Assembly: GCF_000482485.1 (NCBI RefSeq)
Contig: NZ_KI519440.1
Location: 1-64,000, forward strand
DNA length: 64,000 bases
Direction: 5' to 3'
Origin: Paucisalibacillus globulus DSM 18846
Lineage (GTDB): Bacteria > Bacillota > Bacilli > Bacillales > Amphibacillaceae
Under the pieces are notes generated by a model. That model did no database searches, had not been told where the DNA came from, and was given only the letters and a program-made list of their open reading frames with translations. The number at the start of each line of letters is the position of its first letter. Position 1 is the first letter of the stretch. Below are positions 1-8,578 of this stretch, one piece after another. The position numbers and the translations under genes were made by a program.

Positions 1-200
1 TGAGTAATGCGTTCGAACCACTTTAGATGTTTAATCTTTTGAAGACGATAATCATGAATACGTTGTGTCCTCTCGCCACAGCTAGGACACACTTGGGCAA
101 CTCGTTCCATTTCTATATGGATAATAACCATTTCGTTTCTTTCCTCAATATTTGTAACGATACAATCTTTCAAACCAGGAATATTCATGGTAAAATTCAT
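1..200 (-). CDS. ISL3-family transposase, N-terminal fragment (cut by window edge)
   Basis: Reading the minus strand from the ATG at 200 gives an open frame that runs off the left edge (66 codons visible). The fragment contains a CPSCG zinc-finger motif followed by ERTQRIHDYRLQKIKHLKW, the characteristic N-terminal zinc-binding segment of ISL3-family transposases, which act on terminal inverted repeats. The catalytic DDE domain would lie outside the window, so intactness cannot be judged. A short inverted repeat (204-212 with 262-270) lies just upstream. The family call is from motif recognition; the copy could be a complete IS or a remnant. Confidence 0.8.
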   Translation of the reverse strand, partial: MNFTMNIPGLKDCIVTNIEERNEMVIIHIEMERVAQVCPSCGERTQRIHDYRLQKIKHLKWFERIT

Positions 201-203
201 TTA

Positions 204-270
204 CACGCAACCCCATTCACTTAGACTTGTTTCTCGACAATTCAAGTATAAAGGATTGGTAGGTTGCGTG
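204..270. repeat. 9-bp inverted repeat upstream of the ISL3 transposase
   Basis: CACGCAACC at 204-212 is repeated in inverted orientation as GGTTGCGTG at 262-270, leaving a 49-nt loop. It sits immediately before the transposase start and could be part of the IS end region or a transcript hairpin. The exact IS terminus could not be fixed by eye. Confidence 0.3.
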
Positions 271-321
271 TTAACCTTTTTCAGAATATTTCATGTACCC
301 CAACAAATATTATAGAGCCTA

Positions 322-363
322 AATAAAAAACACTTAAAATGCTACAGTCAGCAAAATAAGTGT
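322..363 (-). terminator. Rho-independent terminator of the CueP-like gene
   Basis: On the minus strand ACACTTA (363-357) pairs with TAAGTGT (336-330), with an inner TGCT/AGCA stem, and is followed by a T6 run. It lies 15 nt after the stop of the lipoprotein gene. Confidence 0.75.
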
Positions 364-377
364 CTTACTAGATTCTA

Positions 378-905
378 TTAAATTAACTGCATCGTAGTAA
401 TACAAGTATTATCCTCTTTAAAAGTAGAGATTTCAGATTCAGCAACTTTACCATTATGCTCAATTGTTACGTTAAAGTTCTTATCACGGGGAAGCCATAA
501 ATCAATAAATCCATTTTCAAGAGAAGTGATTGTTTCATCTATTACAACATTTCCGTCTTCATCCTCAATATGGACTTGAAATTCTTTTTCCACTAATTCA
601 CCTTGGCATCCAGTTAGTGAATGGATTGCACAAGGATGTGTTGTCGTTTCAAATGGTGCAATAGAAACAAAAAATTCATCATCAGGCAAATCAAACGTTG
701 TTTCCTTATTATTCTCATCCGTTACAACCAATTGTTGTGAAGTAATGGAAGCGGAGATATTTTCAAAGTCACCGACACTATAGTCGTGTACCATTTCCTT
801 GATATCTTTCGTTTCACCATCATTTTCAATGGATGTATCTTCATTACATGCCGCCATTATGGTTATTAGTGATAGACCTACAATGATTAGAAGAATTCTC
901 TTCAT
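378..905 (-). CDS. CueP-family copper-binding lipoprotein
   Basis: The product is a secreted lipoprotein of about 175 residues. It starts with a short hydrophobic signal segment ending in a lipobox (IMAAC, lipidated Cys at about residue 20), followed by an acidic linker. The C-terminal half carries the CueP signature: THPCAIHSLTGCQGEL, a NGFIDLWLPRD segment and a terminal TCITTMQL. The Cys residues in these segments match the positions used for metal binding in Salmonella CueP, a periplasmic copper protein. In Gram-positives the equivalent would sit on the outer face of the membrane. The frame can start at TTG 914, but the GGAG ribosome site touches that codon, whereas ATG 905 has 9-nt spacing, so ATG 905 is chosen. 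It appears monocistronic, with its own terminator. No copper regulator or exporter is adjacent, so the copper role rests on family membership. Confidence 0.85.
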   Translation of the reverse strand: MKRILLIIVGLSLITIMAACNEDTSIENDGETKDIKEMVHDYSVGDFENISASITSQQLVVTDENNKETTFDLPDDEFFVSIAPFETTTHPCAIHSLTGCQGELVEKEFQVHIEDEDGNVVIDETITSLENGFIDLWLPRDKNFNVTIEHNGKVAESEISTFKEDNTCITTMQLI

Positions 906-1039
906 GTTTTTCAACTCCTACACTAGATATAATCTGATTGTATTTTACCATAATAACAAGTAGGAAGTTGAAAAGTCACGAAAAGTTCATAAGGGACCAG
1001 TCTTTATTGCATTATTCTTCCAGTCTTGAATATGCTTCA

Positions 1040-2330
1040 TCATATTCTGTTAGTTTCTTGAAGTAGTCTCTTAGCAGCTTCCATATCAACATCTTTCTTT
1101 AGATGTTCTGGTGTCCAAGGAATGTAGATATGTGGTTTAATTCCTTGTTCGTGATTTAGGCTACGGCTGTCTAGTTGGTCTAATCTGGATGTAGGATATA
1201 ATAATTCAAATTGATTGTCCCATTTTATGGTCGTTAAGTTGGAATAATCATTAATTCCCATTGTAGGACGACCAATGACAGTGACTTTAGATGATTGTTT
1301 GCATAGGTAAACGAAAATATCACCTGCACTACCACAATAATTATCTGTTAGGACGATAATATTCTTAGGATACTCTTGGCCTTCGATTTCAAATTCATTA
1401 CCATCACTGCTATCTTCATTAAAACTAATAAATCCTTTTCCCCTATATTTTTCCCATGTTTGTTCTTTCCACTGCTTTAGACCTTCACGATATTGTTCAT
1501 TCGCTGTTTTCTCAAGTTCATCATCAATCCATTGAATCATTAAATCAGCATTTCTTTCTGTGCAGTTAAACTTCATATTGTAAAAACTATTGTCAATCTT
1601 GTTTATACCTACTGGAAAAATATATTTTCCTAAATTCACGAATGATTGGTCGGTTCCCCCGTAGTTTACGCGAACATCAATGATTAAGTTTTTTGTGTTC
1701 TTTAATTCTTCCTTATGTTTTTCTAATACTATTTCAATTGGTGTTAGATCGAAGAAGTCAGAAAGTGTCATACAAAAGGTGTCTTCATTTACTTTTTTTA
1801 ATGGTATGTTGTGGTTCATATGTTTTCTCGTATTTCTTTAAGTCAAGAAGACGAACATTTCCCTCGTTATCCATCACTTCAGCTACCTTGTACTTGTAAA
1901 TGATATTTCGCCATTCTTCCCGTTCGGCAATACTATCCATTAATTCACGTTGATGTTTATGTACTAACTCACGTATAGGGATTTGATCAAGGGAAATGAT
2001 AGCTTCTCCAATTTCTAGACGTGCTTCAGCGGTGAGAGTTCTAATATATAATTTATCTTCATAACGTCTTACTCGAAAACCATTATCATATTCTATCTGT
2101 GTATCTGATTTGATGGGTTTAAAAATGATATATGGATCTTTGAAATCTAGTAAGTAATCTCGAATAATTTCTGTAAAACGATTGGTAGTTAATTTATTAT
2201 CTTTCTCTAATTCTAGTATTTCTTTTTCGTATTCTTTAGGGTTGTCCCAGCCATTTTTGTCAATACAACCTGAATAGTCATGGTGCATGATGTCTACTAT
2301 TTCGTGGGAAATTTCAGTATACATATTCAC
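1040..2330 (-). pseudogene. S41-family (C-terminal processing type) peptidase, frameshifted
   Basis: Two overlapping reading frames (2330-1785, 181 residues; 1819-1040, 259 residues) together encode one S41-like peptidase. The first half holds the N-terminal helical region. The second half holds the protease core: NLIIDVRVNYGGTD and IIVLTDNYCGSAGDIFVYL, where the Ser of GSAGD matches the S41 nucleophile. The break lies at a run of seven A (minus strand; plus 1793-1799). Removing one A joins the frames as ...EPQHTIKKVNEDTFCM..., with no loss of similarity. This could be a true frameshift, an assembly error in the homopolymer, or a gene expressed by slippage. There is no signal peptide, so the protein would be cytoplasmic. 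The ATG at 1819 has no good ribosome site, so the second half is unlikely to be translated independently. Confidence 0.75.
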
Positions 2331-2483
2331 CCTCCAAGTAGCAAATATTCTAAATTCATTGTAAATGATTGAATGGTTTTAAACAATGCCACTGCAGAAT
2401 GAAATGTTCTCGGTCTTAGGTTGGAGAAGGCGGGCTTAATTTATCGTATGCTATTGAAGTATGGCTAAAACGAAAGCATACGC

Positions 2484-2555
2484 CCGAAGCAACTAACCAT
2501 CAGCCCAATGCACAAAAACATGCTTCCGAAGCAACTAACCATCAGCCCAATGCAC
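2484..2555. repeat. 30-bp direct repeat with 42-bp period
   Basis: A 30-bp sequence beginning CCGAAGCAACTAACCATCAG occurs at 2484-2513 and again, identically, at 2526-2555. The surrounding 2340-2629 stretch holds no gene I can recognise; it separates the S41 gene from the HtrA-like protease. Confidence 0.8.
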
Positions 2556-2629
2556 GAAACCATAATCCCAAACCAACCGAGCATGGACCCAATCAAATAA
2601 GCTTTCCGTTACCACTAAAACAAACTATC

Positions 2630-3412
2630 TCACTCCACCCCAGGCAACTCTATCATAGGTGTAGTAGACCAACCCTTGATCATGGAAAGGACGTTCATAA
2701 TCGGAATGCTAAATCCAATCGTACCAACATCTGAAGCAGCAGAGTTAATGCCAATCACTTCACCTGTTTCCCTATGAAGTAATGGTCCGCCACTATTTCC
2801 AGGAGCAATTGGTGCGGAAATTTGATAGAGGTCATTGTAAACATAGGGCTCAATCTCTAAATCACGGCCTACACCACTAATAATTCCAGTCGTAACGGTA
2901 TTATCGAGTCCCAGTGGGCTACCTAATGCAAGTACCTCATCACCGATTTCAGCTTTTTCCATACGTATTTTTAATGGTTCTACACCTATCAGACCATCTA
3001 CTCTAACAACAGCAATATCAATATCAGTGCTAATACCAATAACTATGCCTGAAAATTCACGTTCATCAGTAGTAATGATGGTAACTTCTTTAACACCACT
3101 TACGACATGAGCATTTGTAATTATGTCACCCATGTCGTTATATAAAAATCCCGAGCCGATTGAACCATTCTCTAATTCGATTTTTACTACTTTTTGCTGT
3201 GCTTCTTGAATAATATCCTTAACTTCCTTAGATTCAACTTCAACCCCGGCAGTTGTTTCTTCTTCTTCAGGGGTTAATGAACCTTCCACTAAGATCGTGG
3301 AAGGCTCATCTAGTTTATTAGAAATATGACTCTTTATGAAAAATACGCCAAATACACCTACACATAATAACAAGAGGGTAATCAATAAACTTATTAGCCA
3401 ACGTTTATTCAT
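2630..3412 (-). CDS. Membrane-anchored trypsin-like (HtrA/S1C-type) serine protease without PDZ domain
   Basis: This is a 260-residue protein. Residues 7-27 form one transmembrane helix, followed by an acidic linker (about 35-65) and a chymotrypsin-fold protease domain. The catalytic triad is visible: His102 in TNAHVV, Asp132 in TDIDIAVV, Ser207 in APGNSGGPL. The protein ends soon after the protease domain, so unlike DegP/HtrA it has no PDZ domain. The topology places the protease outside the cell, tethered to the membrane. It lies 20 nt downstream of the zinc-ribbon membrane protein on the same strand and is probably its operon partner, which suggests an envelope stress or cell-wall surveillance role (inference). 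AAGGATGG lies upstream of the ATG. Confidence 0.85.
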   Translation of the reverse strand: MNKRWLISLLITLLLLCVGVFGVFFIKSHISNKLDEPSTILVEGSLTPEEEETTAGVEVESKEVKDIIQEAQQKVVKIELENGSIGSGFLYNDMGDIITNAHVVSGVKEVTIITTDEREFSGIVIGISTDIDIAVVRVDGLIGVEPLKIRMEKAEIGDEVLALGSPLGLDNTVTTGIISGVGRDLEIEPYVYNDLYQISAPIAPGNSGGPLLHRETGEVIGINSAASDVGTIGFSIPIMNVLSMIKGWSTTPMIELPGVE

Positions 3413-3432
3413 GAATATTTACCATCCTTTCC

Positions 3433-4710
3433 TTATTGATCGAAGTACCAAGTGGCATTGAAAACTTCTACAGTTACTTCTTGATTTACTTCCGGAACCA
3501 GTCCTGAAAAGTACCCCTCATCGCCTGGCTCTAGTAGATCTGGCTCTACGCTAACATTACCTTCAAAAAGAAGTTCACCGTTATTATCGTATAGGGCATA
3601 ATAAATAAGGATGGTGTAAATTGGAACAGTAGCGTTACTTTTAATGGTACCTTCAAAAGTAACGTCACCATTTTCTTCAAGATTTGCAGTTAATGAAACT
3701 AATTCAACAGCAGCCGTACGATTATGCAAGTCTTCTTCAGCAGCTTGTTCCTCAACGGCAACTTTCTCTTGTTCAATTTTTTCCTTCAACTGGAGGAGTT
3801 GTTCATCATCTGCTTTGTAACTTAGCCCCTTATTGACAGCATTCATTGCCTCTGCAAATTGTCCATTAGCAAGAAATTCTGTCGCCTCGGTGTTTGAAAT
3901 TTGAACTATTTTTTCTAATATTTCTGTTCGAACACTCTCTACATCAGGGGATGACATTGTCTCCAAGATACTTAAATTAGCTGCTAATTCATCAATGGTG
4001 GTTAAACTAGCAACCTCTCGAACTACCTTTCCGATTGCAATTCGTTCTTCTTCCTGTGTGATGCTTTCTTGGAACTTGGTAAATAATGGACCGTTATTTG
4101 TACTAACTTGTTCCTTAAGGGTAGTCAACAGTTGTTCGGCACCTTCAAAGTCTTGAGAGGCAATTGATTTACTAACTGAATCAAGTTGAGCAGAGAATTC
4201 TTTTACTTTATTAATCTCTTCTAAATTTAACGTTAAAACTTCATAATCGGGTCTAAGATTGATTGCTTCATTTAACGTTGTAACTGCCGCAGCATAATTC
4301 CCTTCAAGAGCTGAATTTTCTCCACTCTTTTGTAATTCTAATACTGTATCATTTTTCTTTTGCTCGGATGTAAAAGTAAATGCAAGTACAGCTACAACAA
4401 TAACGAAGCTCAGTATTGGGATAAGGATTGGTAGCAATAATTTTAATGTAGATTGCTTTTTCGGTGGTTGTTCGGGTTGATAAGTATTTTGGACATTTTG
4501 AGGTGTGGGCTGGGTGTTTGTGTATTGCGGCTGAATATCCTTAATTACTTCACTTGGCTGTTCGGGATTAGATTCTGTAGGTGGTTCCTGGTTAACTGAT
4601 TCCTGAATTTGGTTAGCAGATTCTTGTGCTTGATTAACTTTTGAGCCACAGGAATTACAAAAACTTGCCCCTTCTAATATTTTTCCCCCGCACTGATGAC
4701 AAAACAACAA
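3433..4710 (-). CDS. Zinc-ribbon, single-pass membrane protein with TPR-like region (TcaA/YvbJ-like)
   Basis: The product is about 425 residues. The N-terminus is a zinc ribbon (FCHQCGGKILEGASFCNSCGSKV, two CxxC pairs). A Q/P-rich linker follows to about residue 90, then one transmembrane helix (about 93-115), then a long extracellular region with repeat-like helices (about 125-325) and a C-terminal beta-rich domain resembling extracellular FxLYD-type modules. This layout is that of the TcaA/YvbJ class of zinc-ribbon envelope proteins. An ATG exists at 4716, but AGGAGG directly abuts it; the TTG codons at 4710 and 4707 have normal spacing, so TTG 4710 is preferred. The next gene is a membrane-tethered serine protease (20-nt gap). 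The function is unproven. Confidence 0.7.
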   Translation of the reverse strand: MLFCHQCGGKILEGASFCNSCGSKVNQAQESANQIQESVNQEPPTESNPEQPSEVIKDIQPQYTNTQPTPQNVQNTYQPEQPPKKQSTLKLLLPILIPILSFVIVVAVLAFTFTSEQKKNDTVLELQKSGENSALEGNYAAAVTTLNEAINLRPDYEVLTLNLEEINKVKEFSAQLDSVSKSIASQDFEGAEQLLTTLKEQVSTNNGPLFTKFQESITQEEERIAIGKVVREVASLTTIDELAANLSILETMSSPDVESVRTEILEKIVQISNTEATEFLANGQFAEAMNAVNKGLSYKADDEQLLQLKEKIEQEKVAVEEQAAEEDLHNRTAAVELVSLTANLEENGDVTFEGTIKSNATVPIYTILIYYALYDNNGELLFEGNVSVEPDLLEPGDEGYFSGLVPEVNQEVTVEVFNATWYFDQ

Positions 4711-4835
4711 TTTCATCCTCCTAATCTTATGTTATTTTTATTATAAATATAAAAATACAAACAACATCATGCTATTATATGTGACTTTGGGCAAAAAGTT
4801 CCATGATATTTGTAGGAATTTATTATTTGTTAAAG

Positions 4836-4849
4836 GAGCCATGGGGACA
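4836..4849. repeat. Dispersed repeat core GAGCCATGGGGACA
   Basis: This short intergenic element is shared with the copies at 48354-48408, 52978-52996 and 53138-53157. The remainder of 4717-5010 holds no gene; it contains the upstream regions of the zinc-ribbon gene (minus) and the pseudouridine synthase (plus). Confidence 0.55.
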
Positions 4850-5010
4850 AAGCTTTTCGGTGGGACGAGTAACCGCAATCCCAGTCCTAGGTCCATTGGC
4901 TTGATTCTTAAAATAGTGTGATTTTCTCGGGGAATGTGCTTATTTAATCGAATACTCTACGTAACCATGTTATGATAGGAGGCATTATGTCTTAAGGAGA
5001 ATGAACATCT

Positions 5011-5712
5011 ATGAATATATCGATACTATTCGAGGATAATCATCTGCTTTTGGTAGAAAAACCAATTAATATCCCAGTGCAGGAAGATAGTAGTGGGGAT
5101 CTAGATTTGTTGAGGATATTAAAAAATGACCTAAAAGTTCGTTATAATAAACCTGGTAATGTGTATTTGGGATTAGTTCACCGCCTAGACCGACCTGTTG
5201 GTGGGGCAATGGTGTTAGCAAAAACATCGAAGGCTGCCTCCAGATTGTCAGATATGATCCGTAGACATGTAATTGAGCGGAATTATTTGACGGTAGTTCA
5301 TGGAACCCCGAAAAAGAAAAGAGGACAACTGGTTCATTATCTATACAAGGATAACCGGAAGAATTTAGTGTTCGCCGTTTCTCCTAATCATCCAAAAGCT
5401 AAAAAAGCTGTGCTAGATTACGAGGTTCTGGAATCGCAAAATGGCCTGAGTCTACTTTCTGTGAATCTTCATACCGGAAGACCCCATCAAATACGAGTTC
5501 AGCTTTCAACAATGGGAAACCCAATTTACGGTGATCAAAAGTATGGAGAGCATCTCAATAAACCTGGCCAACAAATTGCACTTTGGGCACATACACTTCA
5601 TTTTGAACATCCCGTTAAGAAGGAACCGGTAGGAGTTTATTCTACACCACCGAATGATTTTCCTTGGGAATCATGGCAGTACTTTACTAATAAAGCTTAT
5701 GCTCTATTATAG
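5011..5712 (+). CDS. RluA-family pseudouridine synthase
   Basis: This 233-residue enzyme isomerises uridine to pseudouridine in structured RNA (rRNA or tRNA). The family's catalytic motif is clear: LVHRLDRPVGGAMVLAKTS, with the catalytic Asp at about residue 60. The GRPHQIRVQLSTMGNPIYGDQKYG segment near residues 155-180 is also typical of RluA. There is no S4 domain, so this is a short RluA-type member; the RNA target cannot be named. AAGGAG lies upstream of the ATG. It appears monocistronic and ends at a strong bidirectional terminator. Confidence 0.9.
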   Translation: MNISILFEDNHLLLVEKPINIPVQEDSSGDLDLLRILKNDLKVRYNKPGNVYLGLVHRLDRPVGGAMVLAKTSKAASRLSDMIRRHVIERNYLTVVHGTPKKKRGQLVHYLYKDNRKNLVFAVSPNHPKAKKAVLDYEVLESQNGLSLLSVNLHTGRPHQIRVQLSTMGNPIYGDQKYGEHLNKPGQQIALWAHTLHFEHPVKKEPVGVYSTPPNDFPWESWQYFTNKAYALL

Positions 5713-5761
5713 GGAATAATAGTATTCTAGTAGCTTCATATGGAAAAAAATATTGGATAAT

Positions 5762-5795
5762 AAAAATGCAGTGGAATTACATCCACTGCATTTTT
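5762..5795. terminator. Bidirectional terminator between converging genes
   Basis: AAAAATGCAGTGGA (5762-5775) pairs with TCCACTGCATTTTT (5782-5795), with A- and T-runs on either side. It can serve both the pseudouridine synthase (plus) and the nucleotidyltransferase (minus). Confidence 0.85.
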
Positions 5796-5827
5796 AATGC
5801 TTTCTGTAAAACAAGTTCTGCCCAATC

Positions 5828-6394
5828 TTATTCAAACCATTCTTCCATAAGATAGAATACCTTTACCTCCTTTGCTTTTTGAATTAAATACTCCATATCC
5901 AGATTATCCTTATGAATAAGAAACATTCGATAAGCCCATTCGTAATCCTCATCGTCTTTTGGATGTTTAACTGAAAACGCAATCCCTTCTATTCGATGAA
6001 TAATGATATCCTCTACACCAATCACATAAACACTGCGTTTTGAAGGAAGTACTATCTCGTATATATGCTCCGAACTACCTTCTAAGTGATTACTAGGAAC
6101 CTCTATGGCAATTTCAGCATCCGTATGATACCATTCTCTTTGGACTCGATTAAAGCCTAATTCCGTTAGTACTTCATTAAATAAATCCCAACCATCACTA
6201 ACGAAATCAATATCGTGGGTGTGGTAGTCGTTACGTGTGTAAATTTCAACAGATAAGCCACCAACGATAATCGGTTTTACACCTTTTTGTTTAAAAAATT
6301 CTGTTAATAAAGCCGAAAATTCAAGTTGCTTTTCAAACTTTGGCTTACCTTTAAGGGCAATAAATTCTTTTCGAAGATCATCAATTGTAATCAT
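5828..6394 (-). CDS. Nucleotidyltransferase-fold protein (AbiEii/DUF6036-like)
   Basis: This 188-residue cytoplasmic protein has the minimal nucleotidyltransferase signature: VGGLSVEIYT (the GG-x-S loop, about residues 44-53) followed by HDIDFV (the D-x-D metal-binding pair, about 59-64). Such stand-alone nucleotidyltransferases include AbiEii-type toxins and antitoxins such as MNT. Its start overlaps the last 14 nt of the upstream small gene, indicating translational coupling. The pair resembles a toxin-antitoxin or abortive-infection operon in size and arrangement, but I cannot assign it to a named system. The second half (EDIIIHRIEGIAFSVKHPKDDEDYEWA) fits the helical tail of this superfamily. 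Confidence 0.65.
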   Translation of the reverse strand: MITIDDLRKEFIALKGKPKFEKQLEFSALLTEFFKQKGVKPIIVGGLSVEIYTRNDYHTHDIDFVSDGWDLFNEVLTELGFNRVQREWYHTDAEIAIEVPSNHLEGSSEHIYEIVLPSKRSVYVIGVEDIIIHRIEGIAFSVKHPKDDEDYEWAYRMFLIHKDNLDMEYLIQKAKEVKVFYLMEEWFE

Positions 6395-6614
6395 AATACA
6401 AACACCTTTTACCTAACCTTTTAATCTTGCCCATTTCCTCTGCTTTTTTCCACCGTGCGATAGCAATTTCATTTAAAGCAATAATTTCACTTTGGGATCT
6501 TGTTCGAGACTTTTTTCGGCGTATTGTAGATGCATTATGGCGGATCTTTTCGTTTACCCATTTTCGATTTTCTTTAATGGTGTTATCAATTTCATCAAGT
6601 GAAATTTTTTTCAT
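6381..6614 (-). CDS. Small basic protein coupled to the nucleotidyltransferase
   Basis: This is a 77-residue protein starting at ATG 6614, preceded by GGAAGGTG at good spacing. The frame extends 16 codons further upstream but without a ribosome site. The product is rich in Lys and Arg with predicted helices (IDNTIKENRKWVNEKIRHNASTIRRKK...), no cysteines and no membrane segment. Its stop overlaps the next gene by 14 nt. By position and charge it could be the antitoxin or DNA-binding partner of the nucleotidyltransferase. I do not recognise the family. Confidence 0.6.
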   Translation of the reverse strand: MKKISLDEIDNTIKENRKWVNEKIRHNASTIRRKKSRTRSQSEIIALNEIAIARWKKAEEMGKIKRLGKRCLYYDYN

Positions 6615-6868
6615 AAACTTTTCACCTTCCCATAATATAATAATTAAAATGAATGTACACACTATAGTTACTTACTATTATATCACGTTTTCATGATTGG
6701 TAATACATGGATAAGGGTAAAGGAAGACTGCAAGGGGATAGCAATTCAACTGAAAAAGAATATTTTAGAGCTAGGTTCGGGATGCCTGTATCCTATACAA
6801 ATGCTATAATAGAAAACTAGACCGACATTATATTAAAGCAAACACTCTACATAAAACGGAGGGGAAAC

Positions 6869-8146
6869 ATGGAGTTTATAGAAAACTGGCTCGTACAATT
6901 TGACATGAACCCCAAGTTAACAGGGTATCTAGCTGTCATTTTAACGATTCTTTTCGTAGCACTAATCTGCTTTATTGCAAATTTGATCACGAAGAAGATA
7001 GTAATCAGAATCATTACCCATATTGTAAGGAGGAACAATTTTCAATGGGATGATATTCTTTTAGAAAGAAAGGTATTCCGTAAATTATCCCATATTGTTC
7101 CAGCAGTTATTATTTTTGCCTTTGCTGAAACAGGTACCTTTCCAACATACGAAGATTTAATTAAACAATTTGTGCTTGTCTATTTAATTATTGTTGGATT
7201 AGCAGTAATTAATAGCCTATTAAATGCAATTAATGATATCTATCAAACATATGAAATATCCAAGATTCGACCGATAAAAGGATATATTCAAGTTATAAAA
7301 ATTATCGTGATAACCATTGGAATCATTTCGGTTATTGCAAGCTTAATTGGAAAAAGTCCTTTTGTATTCTTAAGTGGAATCGGTGCACTTTCAGCTATAT
7401 TTATGTTAGTTTTCAAAGATTCAATCCTTGGCCTTGTTGCAGGGGTTCAGTTGACAGCAAATGATATGGTCCGGGTTGGTGACTGGATTGAAATGCCGAA
7501 ATACGATGCAGATGGGGATATTATTGATATCTCCTTAAATACAGTAAAAGTACAAAACTGGGATAAGACGATTACGATGATTCCTGCGTATGCCTTGATC
7601 TCGGATTCGTTTAAAAACTGGAGAGGGATGCAGAACTCTGGAGGAAGACGAATTAAACGATCTGTATTTATTGATACAACTAGTATCGCGTTTTGTACCG
7701 AAGAGATGATAGAGAAGTTTAAACAGATTCAAATTTTATCGGATCATATTAGTAATAGAGAACATGAAATTGTGGAATATAATACAAAGAACCATATCAA
7801 TCGAAATAGTCCTGTAAATGGAAGGGCAATGACGAATATGGGTGTATTTAGAGCTTATGTCAGTAATTACATTCAGCGCCATTCTGGCATTAACCAAGAC
7901 ATGACCTTAATGGTTAGACAGCTTGCACCTACTGAACATGGACTGCCTTTAGAAATTTATGCATTTACAAGTGATACTAGCTGGGCAGTTTATGAATCCG
8001 TTCAGGCAGATATCTTTGATCATTTATTTGCAGTTGCCCCGGAATTCGGATTGAAAATTTTCCAAAGTCCATCAGGGAATGATATGAGGAGTATGGTGGA
8101 AGGTTTGAATGAAGAAGTCGGTATTAGAGATAGGGAACAAGAATAA
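6869..8146 (+). CDS. MscS-family mechanosensitive channel (YbdG-like)
   Basis: This 425-residue membrane protein has about five N-terminal transmembrane helices (20-45, 70-90, 95-115, 140-165, 168-190). The MscS pore and beta-domain follow: SGIGALSAIFMLVFKDSILGLVAGVQLTANDMVRVGDWIEMP. A soluble cytoplasmic domain makes up the C-terminal half. Length and insertions fit the YbdG/YnaI-like subgroup rather than minimal MscS. The channel would release solutes under hypo-osmotic shock, consistent with a salt-adapted organism and the adjacent Mrp operon. CGGAGGGG precedes the ATG. It is monocistronic, with a strong terminator. Confidence 0.9.
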   Translation: MEFIENWLVQFDMNPKLTGYLAVILTILFVALICFIANLITKKIVIRIITHIVRRNNFQWDDILLERKVFRKLSHIVPAVIIFAFAETGTFPTYEDLIKQFVLVYLIIVGLAVINSLLNAINDIYQTYEISKIRPIKGYIQVIKIIVITIGIISVIASLIGKSPFVFLSGIGALSAIFMLVFKDSILGLVAGVQLTANDMVRVGDWIEMPKYDADGDIIDISLNTVKVQNWDKTITMIPAYALISDSFKNWRGMQNSGGRRIKRSVFIDTTSIAFCTEEMIEKFKQIQILSDHISNREHEIVEYNTKNHINRNSPVNGRAMTNMGVFRAYVSNYIQRHSGINQDMTLMVRQLAPTEHGLPLEIYAFTSDTSWAVYESVQADIFDHLFAVAPEFGLKIFQSPSGNDMRSMVEGLNEEVGIRDREQE

Positions 8147-8155
8147 TGAGTAGGG

Positions 8156-8204
8156 GGCAGTCCCTCATCGCTTTAGCATGTTAAAGTGATGAGGGACTGT
8201 TTCC
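8156..8204. terminator. Strong terminator between mscS-like gene and mrpG
   Basis: CAGTCCCTCATCGCTTTA (8158-8175) pairs with TAAAGTGATGAGGGACTG (8182-8199), an 18-bp stem with one G-U pair and a 6-nt loop. It serves the two convergent genes. Confidence 0.85.
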
Positions 8205-8215
8205 CTTTAATAGTA

Positions 8216-8578
8216 CTAACCTCGTTCTTTTTCATGTTGCTCGAAGTAATCTTTTAATTCATCCTCTACACTAGTCTCTGTTAATGGAACATCGGCACGG
8301 TAAGCGGCACGACTTATAACATGTGCCCCAACTGGTGCTGTTAAAAATACAAAGATAATACCTAAAATAAGCCGGATACTGAAGTACCCTTCGGAAATGA
8401 TGAAATAGAGTAGAGTACCGATTAAGATGAAAAGCACGCCAACTGTAGAACTTTTTGATGCAGCATGTGAACGTGTATAAACATCTGGTAGACGAACTAA
8501 ACCAATTGCACTAATTAGACTAATGATGGTTCCAAATAATATAAAAACCCCAGCAATGACCTCAGCGCTTTCGTTCAA
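8216..8578 (-). CDS. mrpG: Na+/H+ antiporter subunit MrpG
   Basis: Small membrane subunit of the Mrp (Sha/Mnh) antiporter complex, with three transmembrane helices and the family motif IGLVRLPDVYTRSHAASKSSTVGVL. The frame is open up to an ATG at 8641, but that would place 80 nt inside mrpF. TTG 8578 has an AGAGGTG site 6 nt upstream and gives 120 residues, the normal MrpG length, beginning as family members do. I choose TTG 8578, a 17-nt overlap with mrpF. It is the last gene of the operon. MrpG is required for stable complex assembly in Bacillus. Confidence 0.92.
   Translation of the reverse strand: MNESAEVIAGVFILFGTIISLISAIGLVRLPDVYTRSHAASKSSTVGVLFILIGTLLYFIISEGYFSIRLILGIIFVFLTAPVGAHVISRAAYRADVPLTETSVEDELKDYFEQHEKERG

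Noticed and set aside
27-224. Plus-strand 65-codon frame
   Set aside because: It lies opposite the ISL3 transposase N-terminus, which has clear zinc-finger motifs.
1785-1819. Classical -1 programmed frameshift in the S41 gene
   Set aside because: Moving between the two frames at the A7 run needs a +1 or -2 shift, not -1.
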